Source of the DNA: Chalciporus piperatus
Lineage: Eukaryota > Basidiomycota > Agaricomycetes > Boletales > Boletaceae
DNA: 64,000 nucleotides
Direction: 5' to 3'
Assembly (NCBI GenBank): GCA_038093975.1
Contig: JBBPTG010000038.1
Location: 1-64,000 of the forward strand
Shown in pieces: positions 1-10,104 of the stretch (the first letter of the stretch is position 1; every line of letters begins with the position of its first letter). The notes below the pieces were generated by a model. That model saw nothing but the letters and a program-made list of their open reading frames with translations, was not told the origin of the DNA and searched no databases. The position numbers were made by a program, and so were the translations under genes.

Positions 1-473
1 CGTACTACGACAGGACCGCGACGAGCGAAGAGGACCCTTACCATGACTGGGATGAGAACATGTCAATCAGGTGGAATAAACCTGCCCCGAAGCTGGTTAG
101 TTGACGATCTCTCCTCGCTCTTTTGTCTATGTCCGAGGCTCATCGTTCACTTTAGCTCCCTCCCGTACCACCACTCCCCCAACACCTGAAGAAACCCGCC
201 AGCGCTGAGCCACGGATCAGCTATCAGCAATCGGTGCTAGCTGACATCGAGACTCGTCTACTCCGGGTCTATACGAAGCCGGATGATTCAGTACATTACT
301 TCCCAGTCCCTTCGCAGAGGCGAAGTGAGGACTCTCATGGTGGGAAGACTTCTTTGGACTCGCCATCCTCTGTCTTCTCGTCGTCTTCCAAAACATCATC
401 CCTCAAGTCTAGCGGAACACTACGACGCCTGGGAAGCACCTTCTTCCGAGTCCGTACAAAACCAAGCGCTTGA
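1..473 (+). CDS. 3' end of an unrecognised gene (5' truncated by window edge)
   Basis: An open frame runs from the window edge to base 95 (reads ...DPYHDWDENMSIRWNKPAP...). It is followed by a GT-AG intron (about 96-191) and a last exon (192-473) in the same phase. The last exon encodes a short structured stretch (ISYQQSVLADIETRLLRVY) and then a Ser-rich basic tail ending near base 473. The protein is not recognised. Ser-rich tails like this are common at the end of fungal cytosolic signalling or membrane proteins, but that is only an observation. The 5' part lies outside the window, so length and domains cannot be judged. Confidence 0.45.
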
Positions 474-1439
474 ATTCTACGCGCCCCACTTTCCTTCCTC
501 ATCCGTTTCGCCATGGCACACACCACCGTCTCACTATCTCCAACCCTTCCACTCATTTTTTTATCAATTCATTATTTCCTTTCATGTGTTGTCTCTACCT
601 AGGATTTACTTCATCGCATGTTGGCACTCTATCTCATCTAGACTGTTTTGTACAACCTTGTTGTTTCATCCCGTTTGTAACATCCCCTTCGCTACACTTA
701 CGCTTAGGATAATCGAGGAGTGCATCATCACAATGTCAGTCACTTCTGCGAAGCTTGGATACGTGTCACGAGCTCGAGGCGCAAACATCAAAGTTCAAAG
801 TTTAATTTTCGAAGCAAGCGCCATCGCATGACTATGAGGGGCCGGACTGGACAAAAATAAATAATTGTGTTTTCGTTGGATTGTTTTCGCATCACGGTCG
901 AAAAGATTTGGATTTTGAAAAAAATCGTCTAAGAAAGAAGTTTCCACCATTTCAGGAAATACCCCTGAGGTCAGAGGAAAGGATGGGTAGAGGACCGCTA
1001 TCGTGATATGGTAGGGACCCGCCCTCAAACCGATCGAACAACCCTAATGCTAACCATCTCAGGGATGATAGCATGTGGCTGCTCTGTACATCCTTGGGGA
1101 GCTGATGTTTCCACTTTGAACTTGAAAGATGTCTAAGCAATGTCACGGTAACATGACACGGACACTTCTCTCTCGCTACTGTAATCACTTGGGGTGTCTG
1201 CATACTCCATATCCTCAATTAGATTGTATATATCTTACCTCCATGTGTCCTGCATCTGATTGATCCAACCAGAGCCATCAAAAGATCCGCCGTGGCGTTC
1301 ATTGTATCAGTTCCACAACAGATTGTTAATGATAATGTGGCAAGATTACACGAGTAACGATGTCGACATGTTCTACCAGTGCTCTCGTGGAGAAGGCGTC
1401 AAGGGCTATGCCTATCTCGCTGTGAATTAAGGATGACGT
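474..1439. other. Intergenic, no supported gene
   Basis: This is the 3' flank of the preceding gene, then AT-richer sequence. Short open frames on both strands have no recognisable motif and no convincing splice structure. It ends where the NUG1-like relic begins on the minus strand. Confidence 0.4.
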
Positions 1440-2432
1440 CTGATGGGACGACCTCCGAGTCGATCTCCTGCTCTACAAGCTCTTCACGATGAAAAGGGAC
1501 TGACTGCAGGGAGGGGACGCTCACTCGATGCTCGACGAAACTCGAGCGTGTTCGAGAAATCGGGGAGGTTGCATCATCGCCTGAGTTGTTCGGACAAGTA
1601 TTTCCTTCCACTATGCAACCGTGCCGGTTCGCGTCATCAAGTCGACCGTGGTTTTGAATGAGCGAGTAAAAGACGCACCGATGGCGATCGGATCATACTC
1701 GACTCTGACGGCCTTCCGAAGCAATACACTACTCTTCTGGTCTTCGTCTTCGTCGAACACGACTCCTGGTGAATCGATGGTCTTGAGACCGCGCTCCAGT
1801 TGTACGGTTTGTAGTTCCTTGGTATGTCCAGGCTGAGCCGCGACAGCGCAGGCGGCAGGCCTGGTCGAGGGTAAAGTAAAACTATAGATTCGATACATAT
1901 ATGAGAGTCAGAATGGACCTTTGATCGTTTCAGAGTCGATCAAACCACTCTTGCTGATGTTGAGGAACCCGACTACACCGACGGTGACGGTTTGCGCAGC
2001 ACTCGGTTTGTACACTTTCAGTAGACGTAGAAGAGCTGGAGCTGTTGCAGATGACAGATTTGATCGTTGATTGGCAGGCGCTGATCGGAATGGAAGCGTC
2101 GGTGTATTGTGTCGAAGGTACCTCAACCACTGCTGCGCATTCAGACGAACCTGGAACTGCGGCGGTTTGGTCCAGATAATCCTGGACGACTCAGAGTCGA
2201 CTCTGGCAGGGTTGGTTTGCTTCGCCCTGGGACCTTCGTCTTCTTCATCTGATGCCTCGTCACCATTGTTCGGACCATGAGGCAAGTTGAAATTAGCAAC
2301 CCAGGAAACAGAACTGTTCTCTTTTGCACGGACAGCATCTAGGCCTACCAAAGTTGTGTCAGGCTCACCTCCGAGATCATCGGCTTTAGTCTTCGCGAAT
2401 ATGTATTCGACAGCCGGGCAGTGGAGCAACAA
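1440..2432 (-). pseudogene. NUG1: Decayed copy of nucleolar GTPase NUG1/GNL3 (nucleostemin family)
   Basis: Read on the minus strand, the segments follow the order of the circularly permuted GTPase domain of Nug1/GNL3: WLRYLRHNTPTLPFRS, NQRSNLSSATAPALLRLLK, VGVVGFLNISKSG (the P-loop region), QPGHTKELQTVQLERG, DSPGVVFDED and finally NLPDFSNTLEF. Family members are ribosome-assembly GTPases acting in 60S maturation. This copy cannot be functional as it stands. The P-loop GxPNVGKS has become GFLNISKS. The frame is lost between the P-loop and the AVAAQPGHTKE segment. After RVEYDPIAI the frame runs into unrelated sequence and a stop, and the last conserved segment lies in another frame. The N-terminal half is mostly unrecognisable. 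It is most likely a segmental-duplication relic, with an intact gene expected elsewhere. Confidence 0.8.
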
Positions 2433-4087
2433 AGGTAAACGCCCTTCGGAGTCGTGTTGGCGCTTGGTCCGATAAACTGGAAATCTGATTCTCGTCGATG
2501 GAGAACAAAGGAGTATTCATACTAGGCTTACGCATGGAATGACGCTGGGTTGGTAGCACCGCCACCATTAGTCAGCACCATTTCAATTTTCCGAGAGCGT
2601 TTGCAAGAACTGGATCAAAAACCATTTATCTTTTATGTAAAGTATTTTCTTTTCTTTTTTGTCCATCCGGGACCACTATACATGACGTCTTATCTATTCC
2701 ATTCTATCTATCCCCGTCAAATGAAGTTGCCATGAGAGCGTTCGAAATGATGGTTGTTAAGGAATTGGTGTGTACACAGTACATGTCAAAATGAAATGAA
2801 TCATGTCTCGAAGAATGTTCGAGCAGCGGTTGAATGGAGAAGACCAGTTCATACCATAATTAACTTTATTCAGTCACCGACAACGTAGCGGGGCTCCAGG
2901 GGGCTTCTTGGAGGGAGCTGCCCATGCGAACGATGTCAGTAACTTACTACCTCCATCCTCGGGCGCGATCTAAACCCGGTCAATGGGCGGTGCGTCTAGA
3001 ACAATCAGGTCATTTCGTGGTCTCCGAATCTAAGTCGAGGTACGTCCTCAGACCTGACGATATCATGCCCCTCGCGACCAGCTTTCGAGGAGATAACGGA
3101 ATAGGAACACATAACGTCCTCGAAGGATGTCGTACCATTCCATGAGGAAAAAAAAGGTCGAGAGAAAAGAAGCTTATTCTGACCCTTGACAGCGACAACG
3201 CAACAGAGAGTTCAACTCACAAGTGAACTTGAGCCGAACTACGAAACTCCTCCCTCGTAACGTTAACGTCTGACTCGATTTCATTGCTGATGTGACTGTA
3301 TGATGCTACTTCGGGCCGGAGAAGCAATGGCACACATTGGAGACTTAACTAATAACTTACGGGAAGTGAGAGTCCCAACTCGCGGGATGATTTTAGCGGA
3401 GATAAGTGACAGATTGAAGAAGCACTGACTGCGATACCACGGAGTTAGAGGTGACCCATCCGAGCCAAAGAGAGAAGGAAAACGCGTGTTGTTGGAAATA
3501 CCTTTTGCACAGTAACCTGCAATCCACAAGTCCTTGTCAGAGACTTACCCATTCCGTCTCGTACAGCGCCATTTAATTCATCATAGATTGCGGAGAAGTA
3601 GTAATGGCAGGGTTCAGACTTTGATCCACTGGCGCGTTGCGATCGGAGTCTACCGCAAGGTTCCTTTGCTGAGCATCTTCCAACATTAATATTAACATTC
3701 CCATTTCCATTCGTTCCGCGACAGGCTGTGGGTGGGCCAAAGAGCGGAAGTTCGGCAAGTGTACTGTGTATGTTGAGCTTTACAACATCTATTGGTGAAC
3801 CAATGGTGAACAGAAACTTTCAACTCGACTATGTTTGTGCACGCTTGTCCAGTTGTGCCCACCCATGAACTCCATAGCGAAGGTGTCCCGGACATCTGTA
3901 CGGATCATCCTGAGTCAGGCGGATATCGCTACTTTTCCTAACGCAGAGCTACCTCGGTTTCTTCGAGCCCCTCCGTCCTAGTCATAGTCCCAGCCCTCCT
4001 ACCAAGCTCTACTCGCGAGGCGTCACCTTGGTAAGCGTTTCTCATGCAGATTCAGATACATTGTCTGAGCCATGGTGTTGTTAAGCG
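2433..4087. other. Long stretch without a supported gene
   Basis: It holds several 60-80 codon open frames on both strands. None shows a domain, a conserved motif or coherent splice sites. It lies between two decayed genes, so it is probably eroded accessory DNA. No transposon ends or terminal repeats were seen. Confidence 0.4.
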
Positions 4088-4770
4088 TTGATTCCCAATT
4101 TGATCTCCCTCCCGGAGAACGTGAAGGAGCTGCGATCTCCGGAACCAACAAAAGTTCCTGGATGTAGCCATCCGGCATGCGGTTGATTGGTACACATTTT
4201 CCGAACGCCGGCGCATGATGCGCAATGCCTCACTTTCTGCATGGTTTGTACCCCCGCGTAGGACCTGCGGATTACAACAGAAGATCCAATCAGACTGTGT
4301 TCGTACGTGGGTTCAGGATTATGGTCAATAGAGAACTATTACACTGGAAACGAGTCGCAATCGCGAACCGGGAGGGGACATTAGCGTCCAGGCTCGGCTT
4401 CGCAAATTCTCTGCTTGGAGGATCTGAAACCACAGAGGCTCCCCAGATCGATCCACAGAAGCCAGCGCCTGGAACCTCCAAGGACTTTGCTTTAGAGTAT
4501 GATTCTTCCTTGGATGAGGAACTCGACACGAATGAGCAAGTAATAATCCATCGTATACCGTCAATATCACAGGTTTGTTTTTGTTCTATGTAACCAAGTT
4601 TTCCAAGAGACTGACACAAGCACCATCAGATCTTATCAATCGATGTTTGCCAACCAAGGTTCGTTAATCGTGTTTCGTTTGAAAGGAACCTTTTGCGACC
4701 CATCACCCACGGTAGCCGATGGATTCAACTTCTTGAAAAGGTTTGTCAATAGTCTTACTTATCTGCATTT
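4088..4770 (+). pseudogene. Relic of the Agaricomycete 'NQTVF' family protein
   Basis: Plus-strand fragments match, in the same order, the family gene at 29.1-30.4 kb. They are ISGTNKSSWM followed by a stop (compare ITGLHKTRSW), then NQTVFVRGFRIMVN near 4290 (compare NQTVFITGFKVTV), PSDLINRCLPTK near 4627 (compare PSDLINHYLLAK) and PITHGSRWIQLLEK near 4700 (compare VAVTHDRQWMDVL). The fragments sit in different frames with a stop inside the first. The N-terminal third, around the GYPLW motif of the intact gene, was not found. This is a decayed paralogue; the family's function is unknown to me. Confidence 0.6.
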
Positions 4771-5385
4771 GATCGTTGAGCATAATATCGTAGTCAATGC
4801 TGGGACCTAGAGATCTTACATACGGAGGACGTCTGAACACTATCAACTGAAAATTGCCGTGTATCTTTACATGATGGTGAGTATTTAGTTTCTCTGCTTC
4901 GTCTGGGTTACCGATTCTTCGAAGGTGCTGGAGTCTTTTCCTGCTATCCAACTTCCGCATTATGAGGGCTTACACTCGCTCTGACTACATTCTTAGACAT
5001 GGTCGCTCTAGTGAGCGTTTCCCTTCACGTCCGCAGTCTCCTCAAATAACCACCGATATCTCATATTCACTCCTATGACCTTGTGGATGCAGACACGGAT
5101 ATCTCATTTATTCAATCAAGCATCCCGGCGCTACAACCGAAACCACGGCGGAGTTCTGCACTGTACGTCTGCGTCCCAACCTTACTTCTCAACTAGCTGC
5201 TGACTTGAATGATAAGGTCCCCGCCTGAACAATAATCGCCGCGTACTAGTACACTCCCGACAACGCTAATGTCAAGTCTCACTCAGCCTCGGCAGCCAAT
5301 ACCTTCAAGCCGCCAACATCCACGAAGTGGTCGCTAGGTCTTGCATCGTCCCGGAGAGGGCTGGGTCTCGTAGAGCCCCATGTGA
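4771..5385. other. Spacer between two relics, no supported gene
   Basis: Only short frames without recognisable motifs were seen. It separates the NQTVF relic from the HET relic on the same strand. Confidence 0.4.
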
Positions 5386-6173
5386 GTGATCGAAAGCAGC
5401 AACTGGCGCCCCATTGACTTCAAACAGGTTGTCAATCGCACCACTGTTGAGTTCAAGCGATACGTCAACGACGCGATACCACCCCGCTGTATAGATACTT
5501 CGAGCATTCAGTTAATCGAACGGGATGCCTTCGTTTCCACATTCCATGCAGAAATCGCAAAAATCATTGAACTCTCGCGCAACTTTGCAAACAGGCGAGG
5601 GAACTGGGGTATGGTCTGACCGTTATTGCATCAATAAGGAGAACACATGGGAGCATAGCACGACATTGCGCACGATGTTCCAATGGTATCCACACTCACA
5701 TTTGTATATCGCGCATCTCTCAGGTGGGTTGGACGCTCCTAGGAATCTTGGGCCCTCGGCGGATCAAATTCTACACCAAAGAATGGCAGCCGATTACTGA
5801 CCTTGACGTCCCCAACGACAAAGACGACGATAATGTCATGTCTGTGGTCTCCGCCGTTATTGGCATTCCCAAATCAGCCATCGTCGCGGATAACCGTGGA
5901 GGGGTCAAGGGTCGCGGGGTGTGGGATATTATGTCCTGGGCATCGGAACGCAGAGCGAGTCGTGTTGAGGATATGGCGTACTGCTTGTCCGGTCTCCTCG
6001 GCGTCGACATGTCGATCGTCTATGGGCCGATATACCAGCTTGGAACGTATGGCGACATCAAGGTAGAATGCGACTCGAGGGGTCTTCAGTGCATCTCTGA
6101 ATATACAGACCTTCGCGTTTGTATTCTCAACTACCACCTCGTGGAGCGGAGCCATCTCGGGGGTCTGGCCTAG
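5386..6173 (+). pseudogene. HET-domain protein relic, paralogue of the gene at 32.3-34.0 kb
   Basis: Three frames must be joined to follow the intact paralogue. The first reads CIDTSSIQLIERDAF...AEIAKI (compare LIDTSTMKFVTREAL...PEISKI). The second reads WSDRYCINKENTWEH...HSHLYIAHLS (compare WSDTCCIDKMNPTEL...NSHLCIVHLA). The third reads GWTLLGILGPRRIKFYTKEW...MSWASERRASRVEDMAYCL. The segment with the first HET motif (YVVFSHRW in the intact gene) is missing. A second deletion joins the VDMSIVYG region to TYGDIKVECDS, dropping well over 100 residues, and translation then stops early. HET proteins trigger programmed cell death in fungal incompatibility; this copy should be inactive. Confidence 0.8.
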
Positions 6174-6300
6174 CCGTGACCAGCCACGGTAAATTTCTCG
6201 AACTAAGTCATGCAAGCATCCATCTCCCCGTCCCGCATCAGGCTTCACGAAGTCTCCACGAGTAGGACTGTGCCAGTGAGCAGACCCAACGCAAGCCCTG

Positions 6301-6967
6301 CCATGCCTGCCTGGAATAAGTGGGAAGCGTATCTCATCTCCAAGGGTGTTTCTTTCGAATAAACCACGCAGGAAGTGCTCTATGAGCACTTCCGTGCGCA
6401 AGGTATTGCCGAAGAGGATCTGCCACGAACGCTCCAGCAGTACGATGACTTCATCAACAAGTCGTTCGCACAGTCCCTTAACAAAAGGGGCGAGCTCAAC
6501 ATCATGGGGGTATGTTCGTACTCTTTGTTCCAGTTTGCGACCTTATGCTGTCTTATCCAGGCCAAACCGTCCCTCGATTCGCCGTGTCAGTGCTTTCATA
6601 TTCCCGACACAAATTTCGTCATCCGCATCTGGGACGGTGGCATGGAAGACTTCACGAACTACTGTCTAGACTTATTTTGCCTCGAACGACAGATCCCGGT
6701 CAACTCTCCCTTGGGCTCCCAGATTTATCCTGTAGGCAGTTACGGAATGATGCTCCCGGCAGGAGAGCCCCTGCCTTCCGTAGAGAAGACATTCAACATC
6801 CCATTCGATCGCATTCCTGCCGGAGAGGAAAGGTTCTTCGTTCCGGAAGGTTCCCGTTGGTGCCTGAAACGTCCTCAGGCAGCCGACTACTATTTCTCTG
6901 TGCCGTTGCGAAATGTAGCGCCCACATGGTTCGCGCAACCTGTTGCCTTCCCGCTTCGTCATAATTA
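6301..6967 (+). pseudogene. Unknown protein gene with an in-frame stop near its start
   Basis: From the ATG at 6301 the frame reads MPAWNKWEAYLISKGVSFE, then TAA, and continues open as TTQEVLYEHFRAQGIAEEDL. A GT-AG intron (about 6510-6560) joins in phase to a second exon of about 135 codons, which ends at 6967. The 20 codons before the stop and the long frame after it look like one coding unit. The stop could be a nonsense mutation; CAA to TAA would be a C-to-T change. The only in-phase intron that removes it would be just 27 bases. No known domain was recognised. The second exon looks globular, with aromatic and proline-rich segments and no membrane span. If the stop is a sequencing error, the protein would have about 205 residues. 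Confidence 0.5.
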
Positions 6968-9900
6968 ATTCGCTTCCCAATGTTCAAATTTGTCATGGAT
7001 GGGGCTCCTGCTGGCTCCTGTGTGTTTTTGTTCTTGGTCTACGCTTCTCAGGCTGGGCTCATGACGCATTGATGCATGTATTGCCATGTTATTTACACAC
7101 CTGTGGATGTCGTCCTTTCTCCGAACGAATAATGATCAATGATTGCTCTTTGTATCCCTGGTTTCGAAGGGATCCGGGTTTCCAGGGAGGCCCCTGCAGC
7201 GAAGGAGGGCTCAATGGACACTGGGGATATTGAAGGTCACGGTTTCTGGTGGTCCGCCCTGGCCAGATGTATGTTGAAGATATGGGCGATATCCTTTGGA
7301 CTACTTACATAGTCACAAATCGTCTGCAAGCCGCGGAACATTGATAATATTAGTGATGTTAGCTTACAAGCTATACATTTCGAAGTTTTTTTTGAAGGTC
7401 TGAATGTCAACTTTCTGCCGGATTGGTTGATTTCGGGATGCCTACCAATTTATTGCTCCAGACCAACTCCAGACAGGCGTGTTTCCAACCCGCATCGTGC
7501 TCAAGGCGTTAATGGGGATGTATCTGTCAAAATATTTCGTGGTGCCGAGTAATACGACTGCCAGTGATCATACGTTGGTCAGGAAGAATGGACACAGACT
7601 GTTTCAAAGCGCTGACCCGCTGTGAATATTGACAGCCAAGTTCGCGTCCTGGAACGCGAAATCCACCGGCACGTACTCACCGTTGTTCACGGTCTTGTCC
7701 CTCCGTCCGTTCTTCGGTTGCTCGTCCCTTTGGGGACACAAGAATGCTGTCTGTCAAGTTCTTGGTGTTTAGCCGCGTCTTTCAGTTGAACCCGGAGCCT
7801 GCCCAGTCAATCCTATTGGCTGCTTGAACATGATACATATTGGCGGCCTGGCCGTGGCAGGGCACAATAAACGTGAAAGAAACACACTTCATCGTGATTT
7901 GGCGTCAACTCGTTTTGTAGTAATTGCGTGGAGATGGAAATGTACCAGACATGAAGTATATGATTCTATGCGACACACGCTGAACCACAGCCTCTTAGAC
8001 GTCGCCTGACTGAAGTTGCATAGAGACAACCAGGTAGTCTGCTTACACAGTTTTGATCCGTCAATGTAGGCATTCCAAAGTCCGGAGAGCAAGGAATGCA
8101 GGGATATTTTTACTCCAGCCGTACCAACAGCGTACCATCGATGTCCCGATTGCGATATTGCGATAAGGGTTCGAGTTAGAATGGGCTACGAGTTACCGTC
8201 GAGAGTGGAGTGGAGTCAACGTTTCAACTCTGTCCCTGGCCGTCAATTTGTTATGTCTTAACTTGCGACATTTCTCAACCAAGGTTTTCCCTACGCACGA
8301 AGAGTGTAGGATCGAGTGAGGTCCAGTGCCTGGTGCCTTATGGGCTTGTTCTCTGTCAATCAACAAGTCGTGGCCTTGGCCAGTCCTTGGCTTCGCACCC
8401 AATTTTCTCCGGAACGGTAGCACGGGTATGCAGCGGGAATGCGAAAGTCCGAGGATGGACGACGTTATGTGTACGCCGATGGGAAACCGAGTCAAAGAGC
8501 GAGATGGCGAACTACTCGTGTAGCACCTCCGTGATCTCAACTAGGCAGTCCGTCGATCAGCCAACAACATGCGCATTCTGCGTCTGGTTCATGTGACTGC
8601 AGCGTGGCCGTCAGGGGTGGCCCCTGGAGCGGTGCGATGAACGTTATTATATGAACGGCATTCATCGTGGTGAATCACAAATTTGCCCTTCGGTCAACTG
8701 ATACGAGTCGACCCATTTACGCATAGCAGCTATAATTTTGGCGTACCTGTGTGATGGTGTCCTTGCTGAAACTCGAATGGGAGGGAGTGACCTCGTTCAC
8801 CACGGAATGGCTTTATAGGGAGGAAATGGAGGGCTTTGATGTATCGCACACGTTCGGCGATGACCGAGATAAGAGCGCACATTCATAGACTCGCCATTCA
8901 CGATGGGTCGCGCTCCAACTGGGTGAGCGGCAATGTATGTACTGCGCAGTTGAACTGCGGGATGTACGTGATGTGGATGGTTGATTCGGGCTGATATTGG
9001 GCTGATATGGACCTACTCAGGGTATCAACCATGTTGATGAGTAACTTCCATCGTAACCAGCCTTTATTAAGTGCCTGGGCCCTGGTGGAAGACTGTAGCC
9101 CCGTAGAGGTTAGTCTGGGTGTGTGGCGAAAAACTTGCGGGAGTTTCCCAAGGTTTTCCTTCGGGACTTTTTAACTGAGGGAAGCGGTGTGGAAGGTCAC
9201 GGAAGGTCGCGGAAGGTCGCGGAAGGTCGTGTAAATGGGAGAAGAAGTGATTGTGACTAGCTGGTTGAGCTCAAGTGAGTCGTTCGCCTGTTCCAAGAGT
9301 TGTAAATAGCAGCAACTTCTTGTGGCATAGTGGTGACACTGACTGACAGGTAGTGCTGTGCGAGGCGAAGTTTGTGTATGAACACTTGCCCAGAATTAGA
9401 TTCGAGGAGGGTCCAGGATGAGGTCTGATGGCAATTCGTCCAGTTCGACGTAACCGTGAGTACGAGTGGGTGCAGGGCAGTGTTTCGCAGGATGGCTATT
9501 CTCGAATGAGAAACTGCAGTGTGTATAATGATCCACGATATTCATTCCGGGCAGCGCATTCGAGTACGGTGGTCTGTGAGGCAGTTGCGGACATAGGCAA
9601 CGAGGAGATAGGGACGACAACGTGCCAATTGACGGGAACATTCAACATGATATCCCTTGGCAAGTCGTCCGCCTTCCCAACCTCCAGGCACATTATCTTG
9701 ATCATGAACTCACATTCGTCGCCCAAGTTCCGCTTGTGTGCCCAGTGTGTGTCCAATGTGTGCCTCAGGTCACAGGGCAGATCAGGTATGTCGAGGATAA
9801 GAGCATAAAATAAAGTTATAATCTCCAAAATGGTGTTCTCAGAAAATAATAAAAATAATAAATAGAAATGGCTCAGGAACTGGACATGATGTGCCTGAGC

Positions 9901-10104
9901 GATGTGATTGGTCGAGCGCAGATCCTTCGCAGCTCTTCTTCCAGTCCTCCCACCGCCCCAAGGCCTCTTTCTCTCCTCCCTCAATACCCCCTCGAACGCC
10001 CGGTACAGTCCCTGCGCTGCGCTGCACGTCGCGCTCGACGTTCACAGCGACGACACCGTGCTCTTCACCTCGTCCCCGTCGTTCTCAACGTCCTACTAGG
10101 AACG
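6968..10104. other. Three-kilobase gene-poor stretch
   Basis: Apart from the small tandem repeat at 9191-9230, nothing convincing was found. Open frames reach 126-162 codons on opposite strands around 9430-9980, but they lack motifs and splice support and overlap each other. The last few hundred bases must contain the promoter and 5' UTR of the downstream oligopeptide transporter. No mobile-element ends were recognised. Confidence 0.4.
9191..9230 (+). repeat. Four tandem copies of a 10-bp unit (GGAAGGTCGC)
   Basis: Four consecutive decamers read GGAAGGTCAC, GGAAGGTCGC, GGAAGGTCGC and GGAAGGTCGT. A related GGAAGG-like pattern is not seen elsewhere nearby. It is a simple minisatellite in non-coding DNA. 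Confidence 0.9.

Noticed and set aside
9428..9984. Overlapping open frames of 126 and 162 codons on opposite strands
   Set aside because: They are mutual shadows without motifs or splice signals, and the region is probably promoter and 5' UTR of the OPT gene.
9868..10104. Upstream extension of the OPT protein in the same frame
   Set aside because: The extension is Arg/Ser/Pro-rich low complexity with an ordinary UTR look, so the ATG at 10105 is preferred, though not proven.
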